DNA from: Taudactylus pleione
Lineage: Eukaryota > Chordata > Amphibia > Anura > Myobatrachidae
Assembly: GCA_031769625.1 (NCBI GenBank)
Contig: JAUIMM010001424.1
Coordinates: 310,001 to 374,000 of the forward strand
Direction of reading: 5' to 3'
Length of the DNA: 64,000 bases
This document shows positions 45,801 through 55,543 of the stretch, piece after piece. The position numbers and the translations under genes are program-made. How positions within the stretch are numbered: the first letter of the stretch is position 1; the number at the start of each line of letters is the position of its first letter. The notes below the pieces were generated by a model. That model saw only the letters and a program-made list of their open reading frames with translations. It had not been told where the DNA came from and made no database searches.

Positions 45801-48212
45801 TGTGTGTATGTATATGTGTGTGTATGGGTGTATGTGCGTGTGTATATGTGTGTGTGTATATGTATGTGTGTGTATGTATGTATGTACTGTATGTGTGTGT
45901 ATATGTGTGTGTATGGGTGTATGTGTGTGTATGGGTGTATATGTGTGTGTGTATATGTATGTGTATATGTATGTGTGTGTGTATATGTATGTGTGTATAT
46001 GTATATGTATGTGTGTATATGTATGTGTGTGTATATGTATGTGTGTATATGTATGTGTATATGTATGTATGTGTATGTGTGTTTGTGCCCAATTAAAAAT
46101 ATTCTCTGTACAGTACTATGTAAAATAGTGGCACTATATGAATACACAATAATAAATGTTAATGGTAATTTCCATTTAAATAACATTCACAGAAATAATA
46201 ACATACCAGTGAGGTCTCTGCGTTACCCAATTATTATATTGATAATTTTACACTCATGTTTCAGGCAGAAAATGTCGCTGTAAATTCAATCAACATCAAA
46301 GGTAAAAATGAAATGTATAAATGTAACGCTGCCGTCGTGTCATGTGTATTTATTATTTATTACCTTCCCTCTACATTTATCTGTACTATTAGAGAAAAGT
46401 TTAGGCGCTACCATATATAAAGGCATTACATGTGCTGTATTTCTATTTTAAAAGAACCAAGAATAGGATGAATTGTTTATGTATATATGTATATATATAG
46501 TTACAGTTTATGAAATGTAATGCTGAGAATGTCACTATTGTCTTCCCCGTGTGCCTGATTATCACCTGGATATCCGGCCCCATCATTACAGAACAGTTTT
46601 CCGAAATCAGAATGTAACACCGGGAAATAAAATTTCAATCAGCAGGGGCGTAGCTAGACCTATGGGGCCTCACAGCAACATTCCTACGCCCCGCCCCAGC
46701 CCCGCGCACGGCTTTTCACTTCTTATCAGTGTCTCGCCTCACTGACGCAGGGAGGAGGCGTGGCTGTGGTGCGCGGAGCTCCCAGCAGGCTCAGCATGGC
46801 CACGCCTTTCCCCCTCATCAATGAGGAGAGTGGTATGAGAGGGGGGGGAGGGGCTGCTCGGTCTGACAGGGGGCCGCAGCGCTGATGATCCCAGCAGCAA
46901 ACTGCTCCCCAGTCACAGGCTGGTTCAGTGGCGTCCGCGGTCGTGACAACATGCAGCGCTTACCCCACGAGTCCCACGCACCAAAAGTGGATTCAGGGGG
47001 AGGCGAGTCCAAGAGACACTGTGGGCCCCATAGATACCACAACCCCATGCACCAATGCTAGCTATGGGGCTGCTCTAACTAGATTGGCGGGTGGCACTAG
47101 GACATGCTGAAACCTAAATATCGCCCTTTTTCTATCCGCAGAACCGGGGAGCCTATAGAAGAGGAGGGATCTTTCCGAGCTTCCATTAGACGTATGTATG
47201 ACCCAATACCGGGATCTCTCCGAGTCACGAGATACTGCAACAGCTTTATCGCCTTTTGCTGTAGACGCTTTTACGGCTTTATTGCTGAGAGAACATAAAT
47301 ATTACCGGAATTATACCCTTATACCCATCCTGGTATCCTGGTCCTTGCCATAGTGTAACATCACACTATTTAGACTAAGGGCCACAGCAGGTTATACAAG
47401 AATAAACACTGTACAGGGCTTAGCCAGTAAGCGCTGAATCACAGATGATAACCCTGTAAAAGTGCATCAATATTCCATGTTACAATGTTTCTAGTTCTTA
47501 AATAATTTGATATGCTGAAACATAGTCCCACTAAAACCAACATATGAGTCCATTTTAATCTAGATCAGGTAATTTACTAAAATAAATGGTAAGTAATTTA
47601 AATACATTGTACTATGTTTCAGCATATCAGATTATTTACATAGTGTTAGTGTATAGTGTTTGTTCTTGTATAACAATTGTTGAGGTTAGTGGTGTCCTCA
47701 CCGTAAGCTGCTCCCATTATTTTCATTAGCCTCTTCACTGAGTGCAACCGTCCTCTATTCCTTTGAGGGCACTACTGTGCCCCTCGCACTGTACATATGA
47801 CGTCTTGGCAGACACACAGACAAGTCTACATTTTAGTCCTTACACTAAGAAGCAACGAAAATAATAGGAAAAAAAAAATTTGCTTCTGGACAAAACCATG
47901 TTGTGATGCGAGAGGGACAGATAAAGTTATCGTTGTTCTCGTATGCAGGGTGCACACTGTACTGGGTGACTATACAGGTATCACACAAATACTGGGCAGA
48001 TTTACTTTACACTGTAATATAGAGGTGAACTAGGACACGCCCCTCCCAATTATATATTTATCCACATGTTAACAGTTTGACCCCCTCCCCAGCATTGATA
48101 TATGACATTATTCCATATATATATATTATGTATGTGTACAACGATTATATGTACAGATTCTAACACTTTTCTACCAATGTCTCTTTCAGGTTTGTCCAGC
48201 AGGAGATTATAG
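39787..48212 (+). CDS. FXYD1: FXYD1 (phospholemman), partial, five exons
   Basis: FXYD1 is a small single-pass membrane protein that binds Na,K-ATPase and lowers its activity until phosphorylated. The joined coding exons are 39787-39822, 44141-44215, 46265-46301, 47142-47191 and 48190-48212. All have AG acceptors and GT donors, and their phases match (ends 1, 1, 2 and 1). The protein shows the family motif PFYYD followed by YYSLRIGGL, a transmembrane stretch ([16 protein letters not shown]), the palmitoylation-type motif [10 protein letters not shown], then [18 protein letters not shown] and LSSRRL before the stop. This C-terminus separates it from other FXYD members. The kinase sites equal to mammalian Ser63 and Ser68 are kept; the residue before Ser63 is Ala and Thr69 is Ser. 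The signal-peptide exon was not found. Introns hold large arrays and MITEs. Confidence 0.9.
39862..41058. repeat. 25-bp AT-rich minisatellite, about 48 copies
   Basis: Units GATAAGTTATATTGTTATAT plus TACAT or TAAAT, starting about 40 bp after the FXYD1 exon donor. It contains some block duplications (for example the GACAAGTTAT run at 40381 and 40531). Very AT-rich, so it would unpair easily. Confidence 0.95.
41112..41590 (+). mobile_element. GC-rich interspersed repeat, family T (copy 2)
   Basis: Matches 22365-22600 and, in reverse, 61578-62026 in blocks such as GACGCTGGGAG and CCCGATCGAAGG. The middle (41330-41460) is a degenerate array of TTAGGGTTAGGCA-type segments that resemble vertebrate telomere repeats but are interrupted by poly-G and GCAGCGGGGAA. 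Confidence 0.55.
41848..42367 (+). mobile_element. Serial-hairpin MITE, family A (copy 2)
   Basis: Homologous to 22701-23241, with the right end GGCTCTGAATCAGGGCC kept and the left end lost or altered. The hairpin chain is kept: 41901-41940, 41941-41983, 41987-42030, 42108-42133 (CACTGACATCAC, AA, then GTGATGTCAGTG), about 42165-42190, 42197-42230 and 42240-42283. Stem sequences differ from copy 1 but still pair. Confidence 0.75.
42368..42562. repeat. Polypyrimidine (CT-rich) tract
   Basis: Almost pure C and T for nearly 200 bp (CTCTCTCTCTTTCTC and CCCTCCCT-type runs), within an FXYD1 intron. Confidence 0.85.
42964..43990. repeat. 44-bp minisatellite, about 23 copies
   Basis: Units containing GTGAGGGACAAAGCTGAAGT and TGGGTTAGAGAAGGTAGAAC. 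A 41-bp variant (GAACTGAGGAAC) occurs repeatedly. The array ends 150 bp before the FXYD1 transmembrane exon. Confidence 0.95.
44141..44215 (+). CDS. FXYD1: FXYD1 transmembrane exon
   Basis: A 75-bp exon after CTTTCCTCAG and before GTGAGC. It completes the Asp of FXYD and encodes [16 protein letters not shown] plus the rest of the membrane helix, up to the first base of a Ser codon. Confidence 0.92.
   Translation: MTILCGSVVWSLPEFSSFWEFSSS
44285..44778 (+). mobile_element. MITE with GGGCCTGATTCAG ends
   Basis: Ends GGGCCTGATTCAGAG and CTGAATCGGGCCC are inverted; a clear 3-bp duplication was not seen. The interior differs from families A and B. A short AT microsatellite lies at 44600-44622. 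Confidence 0.65.
45337..46087. repeat. TATG/TG microsatellite, about 750 bp
   Basis: Interrupted runs of GTATGTATGTATG and GTGTGTATATG. Frames rich in Cys/Val/Tyr on + and His/Thr/Tyr on - are repeat artefacts. It lies within an FXYD1 intron. Confidence 0.95.
46090..46165 (+). mobile_element. SINE-like 3' tail
   Basis: AAATATTCTCTGTACAGTAC and GGCACTATATGAATACACAA match the tail at 28505-28560. Confidence 0.45.
46265..46301 (+). CDS. FXYD1: FXYD1 juxtamembrane exon
   Basis: A 37-bp exon after a TTTCAG acceptor and before GTAAAA. It encodes [12 protein letters not shown], with the two cysteines that are palmitoylation sites in mammalian phospholemman. Confidence 0.92.
47142..47191 (+). CDS. 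FXYD1: FXYD1 cytoplasmic exon with first phosphosite
   Basis: A 50-bp exon after TATCCGCAG and before GTATGT. It encodes [18 protein letters not shown], the last Arg codon being completed by the next exon. The Ser in FRASIRR corresponds to mammalian Ser63. Confidence 0.9.
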
Positions 48213-48225
48213 TGCATAGCGGGAG
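48190..48225 (+). CDS. FXYD1: FXYD1 last coding exon
   Basis: After a CTCTTTCAG acceptor it completes Arg and encodes LSSRRL and TAG (48210-48212), matching the end of phospholemman with its Ser68-type site. A good donor (GGGAG then GTGAGA at 48226) follows 13 bp after the stop, so the 3' untranslated region may be spliced. Confidence 0.85.
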
Positions 48226-48769
48226 GTGAGATCTGTCCGTCTCTGACAATCATTCCCCAAATCTCTGACTATAATCAATGCATCATTTTTCCCCACAAAC
48301 CATGACCATTGCATAGCGCCCAAAATCAGGTTAAAATAAGCCCCGCCAGGATCCCTGCAAACCACGCCCCCAATATAGCCAAAACACGCCCAATTACCCG
48401 CAAGTTCCTCCCTTTTTGTGGTTCACCAATTACAATGGGACCCCTGTAACCAGGACGGCTGGCAGGATGATTTGTACAATATGGGGTTCTATGCTGAAAA
48501 ATCAAAATTGAATCCAGCGAGATTGTAATCGATCTCTCAGGGTGATAGATTGGCCCCTCCCTCAGCGCTTCTGGAGTGTAGTGGGGCGCAGAGGACCCAA
48601 AGCGCAGTACAATTACTTATCACGGAGCTGGCAGCCATTGTTACTAATGTTTGTGAGTGAAGTCAGGTCAACCACAACTGTGTGTATGGGACCGATGTTC
48701 TCGGTGTTACCGATGTTTTCGGTGTTTTGCTAGCTCTTACAGATGTGAGTAAAGGAAAGGGTGGGCTTT

Positions 48770-48875
48770 ATGTAGTGCTGGGCGTCTGCATCTTCTGCAA
48801 CGGCGACAGTGTGATCGCATTCATTTGCGTAATTTCGCAGTGTGTGCGATCTTGCAATCCGTGCTGAATCAGGCC
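48770..48875 (+). mobile_element. Partial MITE, right end only
   Basis: Ends in GTGCTGAATCAGGCCCT, the GGGCCTGATTCAG terminal type. No matching left end was found. Confidence 0.4.
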
Positions 48876-49054
48876 CTCAATCCATAATAATTATTATACT
48901 TTTTTCCCTATATGTGGGCTGGTACCTGATATACCCGACCCACTACACTACTTGCTGACCTATCAGACATCCATTATTTTGTATACACTCTTATCCCTGC
49001 TTCACATTAACCCCTCTACTTAATGTTTTTATATCTGGGTTCTGCAAGCTCTCA

Positions 49055-49604
49055 GGGCCCGATTCAGACCCGGACGCTAAGCCGCGGACGCACGCTATGG
49101 GCGACTGTCGCCCGCCTGTGCATGCATATGCATCGCATTGTGCGTGCACGAACCAGTCATTGCGATCGGGAATCGAGCCCTCTTAACAGAAAGACTGAGC
49201 GCTACTTTGAGTGACAGCGCCGTTTGTGGGTGGTAACAGGGGAAGGTGCTTGTGAACGGGGGAGTGTTGCAGCAAACGCAGGCGTGTCTGGGCGTCTAAA
49301 CAGAGTTTTATGGGTGTGCAGAATTAGCATGGAGGTGTCATTGTACACGTCACTTGGTTGTATTTCAGCCCGCACTGCTTGCGGCGGAGTAGGGGCTACC
49401 TCAAGCGATGGCTCTCGATGGTTCTGATTAATAATACACTTCCGGGAGATGACGTGTGTTAAGAAAGAAAAGCGGGCGTCTTCATACCGGCGTGCGCTCA
49501 CTCTGCCATAGAGGACACCAGACAGTGCGCTCACGGAATTTGCCTACCCAGCCCCTTTTGGCAGAGAGAGAGCGCAGCTTAGCATCCGGGTCTGACTCGA
49601 CCCC
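49055..49604 (+). mobile_element. Harbinger-like MITE, family B
   Basis: A 550-bp element with GGGCCCGATTCAGACCCGGA and TCCGGGTCTGACTCGACCCC ends and a TCA duplication (49052-49054 and 49605-49607). The interior matches the copies at 14447, 24443 and 27965. Confidence 0.82.
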
Positions 49605-49779
49605 TCAGGAGCCTTATATGTTAGAATGAGTGGCTTGCAGTGTCCTAGGTAACACGTTATCTGAACAAAACATTGCATTAAAACAAGATGTTTGTGGAAG
49701 CACTCAACAATTCAAATGGAACATGAAGAGCAGGAAAGACGCCATCTATATTTCTCTCCATTTTGTTTCATGATTTCAG

Positions 49780-50180
49780 GTCTCTGATTGCCCCATTCCC
49801 GCATGAGAAGTCCTTATGCACGTGTAGATTAATAATGGGACTCCTTCCAGTGCCCCCCACCCAAAACCCTCACCTGAGACCAAGAAGAGTGAGTCCATGG
49901 TCACCACCCACGCAAAGGATTAAAGCGTGAGACCTTCAGAGTATATTGAATCATCTGAACTACCAAGAAATCTGAAGGTTACACCACAAAATGGATATTG
50001 ATGATTTCTGTCTATGTGCACGTGTGCAAGAGATTATGCTTGGCCTCAGCTAGATTCCTCATCGCCTCTCACCCCACGCGATTTTCCAGTGATCACGGGA
50101 TGGACTCTACAACAACCCCGTAATGTGCTTCTAGATCATTGCTGCTCTGCATGATTCAGTGTATTAAAAGCCAAATTGTT
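49780..50180 (+). other. Possible FXYD1 3' untranslated exon
   Basis: An acceptor (TTTTGTTTCATGATTTCAG) at 49761-49779 follows the donor at 48226; ATTAAA at 50163 could direct polyadenylation. There is no coding content. Joining to FXYD1 is inference. Confidence 0.25.
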
Positions 50181-50597
50181 ACATAATGTATATAATAAGT
50201 CATAAAAAAGTAATATTGATTTGGATTAATATATAAATATAATATATTCATATTATACATGTATATAAATCATATTGAGTAAGAAAAAAATGTAATCCCC
50301 CAACTCTGAATCTGTCAGATAAAAAAGTTGTTTTTTAGTAGAAAGCTGTAATGTAACTAAATGTAACTAAATGCAGGAAAATATGCACCACTAATAAGCC
50401 ACAAACCTGTAGTATATTGTATTAAAGTTTACTTTTGGGACATATTGTTTCCTAGTTACCACTTCTCTGCTTTCTAGTGAAAATTAACTTGCTTGTTTGT
50501 GACTTCATGTTGGCAGGGCTGGCAACACTCATTCATTTAAAGACCCCGGCCTCATCCCGCCCCGGTAGGTACAGGCTGACCAGTCAATGGCTCATCC

Positions 50598-51150
50598 TTC
50601 TGTGTCTCTCCAGCTTCATCCTTTCCTGTGTCTCTCCAGCCTCACCTTCTCCTTTGTCTGTCCAGCACCATTCCCATGGTGTCTCTCCAAAACCATCTCC
50701 TTGGTGTCTCTACAGCACCATCCTCTTTGTATCTCTCCTGCACCATCCTACTGAGTCTCTCCTAACCCATCTCTGTGTCTTTAGAACCACCTCACCTATG
50801 TCTCTCTAGCCTCATCCCACATGCCTCTCCATCTCCAGCCATTGACTCATCCCTGCCCCATGTCTCTCAACTTCCTCTCCCCTGTGTCTCTCAACCTCAT
50901 CCCCCCTGTGTCTCTCAGCCCAAACCCCCTATCCCATATTTCTCAGCCTCATCCCCCTCTTTGTCTCTCTGACTCAACCACTAGTGTCTCTCAAGCACAT
51001 CCCCCCATGTCTCTCCAGTACATCACCATGTCTCTCAGACCCATCACCCTTCTGTCTCTCCAGCATGTCTCCCTGCCCCTTGTGTTTAGCACCATCTAAC
51101 CCTGTGTCTCTCTGCATCTCAGCCCCCCTTGTGTGTCTCTCCAGCCCTCC
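50598..51150. repeat. Degenerate ~25-bp CT-rich minisatellite
   Basis: About 20 diverged units of the form TGTGTCTCTCCAGCACCATC, 21-30 bp long. Apparent frames are Pro/Ser-rich by-products. Confidence 0.8.
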
Positions 51151-52467
51151 TTCCCAAGACTTTACAGGCCACACTTTCTTACTGCTGCCTGCTCCTCTTC
51201 TTGGCTCCTCTGCCATCCAGCGGCAGGATTAATGCCTCGGGGGGCATGTCAGCATGCACCCCCCTTCGTGCAGGCATCACCCCCTCTACACAGTGATAAA
51301 GTCTTTGCTAGTACCTGTGCCAGCGCCATCTCTCTGAGAATATCACCTGGATGGTGGCACCACTGGCAGGTTGTTTAGTGGGTGACCTTGTGCAGGCACA
51401 AACACTATGGAGTCTATACTGGGAGCGGGATGTGTGGCATGGAGCACTCTTTAACTTAAGGCCAATGCCACGTTCACCACACATCCTGCACCTATTATAA
51501 ATACGCCATCTGTTACACAACCTTATTAATAAAATGGATGTGGGCAGATGAATGATGTGTTCCAGGTGTCAGTGATGCTTGAAATGACCCAGCAGGAACA
51601 GAGTGACCTGCTTTGGAAAAAAAGACAGAAAGAGCCTGTTTTGTAAATACAAATCCTTTCCTAAATGTTACTGTTGGTTAGATCCACTTCCTTGTAGAAA
51701 GTATCTAACACTAAATGCAGATGAAGTCTGGCCTCCAGGAGAAGGTGGTCCTCTGCAATCTCCAGCACCGATAACCTATGTGCGCTGGTGATTTTATCAC
51801 ATCAGCTGACGTGACGTCAGGACAGAAGAGGTGACATTGGGGGAGATTATGATGCGCAATTCGCATGAGCTAATAACTGAGAAATAAAATACATTATAAT
51901 TGTGATTTAGGTGAAGAACAGTCGTTAGTATAGAAAAACTGCTGCACTAGGATACATTACTGCAAATAACTTCAAGTTCCAACTACACAAAAGTTTCAGC
52001 TACCTGTAAATGTTCCATAGGAAGCGATGGTTTATAGGTCACTGTATTATCCGGCTCCCGATGGTGGCAGAGCTGAAGGCTTAAGACTATATTACCCAGA
52101 GCTTGCTGGCAGCAAAACACATTATTATTCTGTGGTGTGGAGACAAATGAGCCTTTACATACAGCCCTGAGATAATTTCCTTCCACGCCACAGAATCCAG
52201 GCACTTCACGGACGCAGAAGAGTCTCTCCCCTTTATTCCTTCTCCCGGGGATAAACACATTATTCCAAAGGACGTGTAGGTGTGACGCCATTATCACGCA
52301 GCATGGAAGCATTGATGTCATTGAGGGCATAGGTAGGGCCGGATAAAGGACAGAGGAGGTAATAAGTGGGCAGACAGAACCCCTGTGATTGCTCACACAG
52401 TAGCCTACTCACACTGCAGTAAGCCCAGCACATATGTTACCCTCTGCTAGACATAATAAAGCACAGA
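51151..52467. other. Non-coding sequence, no gene recognised
   Basis: Only short unconvincing frames. Small fragments resemble MITE ends (GGGCCGGATAAAGG near 52336; TTGGGGGAGATTATGATG near 51838). Confidence 0.5.
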
Positions 52468-52923
52468 GGGCCTCATTCAGCGGTGGACATAGCCGTGTCC
52501 GTGTCTGCGTCTGAATGTGCAAGGACTGAGACGCCCGCCTCCATCTCCCAGAGATGCTGTATACCGCCCTGGTGCCTCTATAGATGCCATCATCGTCACA
52601 CTATCAAAACTTCCATCGGCCCTGTGACTTCCTATGTGAACAATGAAGCGTCTGTGTGCGCAAACACTTCAGCGACGCACCTGCAACACTCCCATAGCAC
52701 GCCCATAAGACAGACCTGTGCGTCCTCTAAGTCACTTCCAAGTCACCACCCAGGACCGCAGAGCACTTTCCCAAGACATTTCTGTTACAGCGCCTCTGTG
52801 TGGGCACTCTGTGTAACGCATGCGCCATAGTTTTTAGAGATTTTTGTGCAAGCGCAGTAGCAAAAGAACGATTCAACTCTTTGAACATTGGCGTCACATG
52901 TGACTCTGATCTGAATCAGACCC
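52468..52923 (+). mobile_element. MITE with GGGCCTCATTCAG ends
   Basis: A 456-bp element with ends GGGCCTCATTCAG and CTGAATCAGACCC and an AGA duplication (52465-52467 and 52924-52926). No coding capacity. The interior differs from families A and B. Confidence 0.75.
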
Positions 52924-53243
52924 AGAATGTTTTTTGAGGTTAGTGTCCCTCTAAATACAATATAACTTTACCAAAAAATTATTAGTGCAGAAAATAAGAG
53001 ATTCTAAAGTGTCAAAATCAATATACTCTATCCATTGAGTAAAAGTATTGAAAATGGCAGCGTATCAATTTGCCGGGGGCTGGTGGCCTCGAAAAAATGG
53101 CTGCTTCAAAAAATGGGGCTGATGTAAAGTTGCACAATGACTTCACGCCGAAAAGAACATATTTCTGCAGATATGTTGTGTTTGAGATGCAGTCCAGGCA
53201 GCAACACCAGGATATGCGCGAGGTTTACACCAGGCTCAACTTA

Positions 53244-53588
53244 CAGACATTTACCTCCGCCTTACAGACACTTACCTCCGCCTTACAGACATTTACCTCC
53301 ACCTTACAGACATTTACCTCCACCTTATAGACATTTACCTCCACCTTACAGACATTTACCTCCACCTTATAGACATTTACCTCCGCCTTATAGACATTTA
53401 CCTTCGCCTTATAGACATTTACCTCCACCTTATAGACATTTACCTCCGCCTTATAGACATTTACCTCCGCCTTATAGACATTTACCTCCGCCTTATAGAC
53501 ATTTACCTCCACCTTATAGACATTTACCTCCACCTTACAGACATTTACCTCCACCTTATAGACATTTACCTCCACCTTACAGACATTT
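53244..53588. repeat. 21-bp minisatellite, about 16 copies
   Basis: Units AGACATTTACCTCCRCCTTA; a multiple of 3, so frames remain open on both strands without implying a protein. Confidence 0.95.
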
Positions 53589-53879
53589 ATGTCATACTCG
53601 CCAGCACTCCCTGATTGTCTGGGTGACTCCCTGAAATAGGAGTAATCTCCCTGATTGCACCTTACCCCCAGTATGTAGCTGTTATATATATATAAAAAAA
53701 ACCACCAAAGATATGTACATTCAAATGAGATCATTAGTATAATTTCCCTGCATTGGATATAAGGAACAATGATCCCTATGGCTACATGTATTTTTTTTTA
53801 AAGTATTAGTGTGTTTTCATCAACAAGTAGATCTTACTAACTGCTTTGGGGCTCGTTTACATTTGGATGTAAGTCAGTA

Positions 53880-54130
53880 TATGACACGCCTCTCAGATGT
53901 AGCAGTACACGCCTATCACATGTATGACACGCCTCTCAGATGTAGCAGTACATGCCTATCACATGTATGACACGCCTCTCAGTTGTAGCAGTACATGCCT
54001 ATCACATGTATGACACGCCTCTCAGATGTAGCAGTACATGCCTATCACATGTATGACACGCCTCTCAGATGTAGCAGTACACGCCTATCACATGTATAAC
54101 ACGCCTCTCAGATGTAGCAGTACACGCCCA
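53880..54130. repeat. 43-bp minisatellite, about 6 copies
   Basis: Units TATGACACGCCTCTCAGATG plus TAGCAGTACACGCCTATCAC, with little variation. Confidence 0.92.
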
Positions 54131-54314
54131 CTTTACCGCTGTTCTCATAGGTGCTACTTTCACTCTCTCACAATCCCACTTGGGCCTCTGTTGTAGACAA
54201 TTTATTGTATGTGCAAAAAATGCATTTATTATTAACAGGGCCAGATTAACAATGAGGCAGATAGACAGGGCCGGATTAAGGTTTGTGGGGCCCCTGTGGC
54301 AACTAAGTTAAGGT

Positions 54315-54362
54315 TTTCCATATATATATATATGTGTTTAAACATGCACACACACACATATG

Positions 54363-54393
<31 letters not shown>

Positions 54394-54690
54394 ATACAGT
54401 ATGTAGCAAACATATATTATATATAACATACACACTAACACATATACAGTATACTCATACATACACACTAACACATATATACTGTATATACAATAACACA
54501 TGCACATATATACATAAACACATATATATGCATACTGTATACACACACAAACACATGCACAGTATACACACACCACACGTACTGTATATACAATAACACA
54601 TACACATATAGAAACATATACACATATATATATACACACTAACACATACACAGTATACATGCACTAACACATACTGTATATAATGACACA
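54315..54690. repeat. CA/TA microsatellite
   Basis: Interrupted CACACATATATATA and ACACATATACAGTATAC runs. Confidence 0.9.
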
Positions 54691-54754
54691 TACACATATT
54701 GGTCGCTATGGGCAACATCACTTCTTAAATCTCCCATCTTAGTAAATATACCCC

Positions 54755-54873
54755 TAACAGTCCAGGTTATAGTGACATCCATGCTTGAACACAGACGGTT
54801 AAATCAAAATAACTAAGGTACTAATTAAGATAACTGTGCTCAAGTATGGCTATCATTAAAACCTGGACTGTTA
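54755..54873 (+). mobile_element. hAT-type MITE (copy 2), palindromic
   Basis: The arms TAACAGTCCAGGTT and AACCTGGACTGTTA, and the core GGTACTAATTAAG, match the element at 23936-24113. The outer ends are decayed. Confidence 0.6.
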
Positions 54874-54912
54874 GTGTGCTTAGAGGACCATGGTTGAGGG
54901 GGAGGGGTGGGG

Positions 54913-54993
<81 letters not shown>
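54913..54993. repeat. GA microsatellite
   Basis: Almost uninterrupted GAGAGAGAGA for about 80 bp. Confidence 0.95.
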
Positions 54994-54996
<3 letters not shown>

Positions 54997-55543
54997 TAAT
55001 CTATAATATTCTGTCTGATGCGCGTTAAACTGAAACAATGCAGCTGATACTTTTGAAGGTCAATATTTATCAGTCTTGCTTTTAAAAGTTTTAATACATC
55101 AATACCCTGTAAAAATGAAACATAGTATTTGCTTTGAGGTTTCTTTGAATCAAATTTGAATACACTGCAACATGGGGTTATGCTGCCTGTGGCCATGTGG
55201 TGGCAGTAATGAGCCGGCTGACGGGCAGTGAGGGAGTACTGGCTGGGTGATTGGTTTCTCTCTGCTGCTGAATCAGCATTAGCTGTGACTGCAGACAAAG
55301 TAAAGGCCCCGGCAATCATCAAAGCATCTCCTCTCACAGGCCTGATACTGTATCTGCCTATGTAGTAAATCCATCACACACTGCCATGTAGGGTCATGCA
55401 CAGGAGATCCTGCACTGCAGGTAACATAGTATTACCATTACCATAGTATTACCATTTTATAGTGGTGTTATAAATAAATGCTATAGGCAAATAATATATT
55501 CATCATTAGTTAAGAGATCCTTAAAAAAATAAAATAAAATGGA
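54994..55543. other. Non-coding sequence, nothing recognised
   Basis: No supported gene; the short antisense frame here has no recognisable domain. Confidence 0.5.

Noticed and set aside
45243..46186. His/Thr/Tyr- or Cys/Val-rich proteins
   Set aside because: Translations of a TATG/TG microsatellite.
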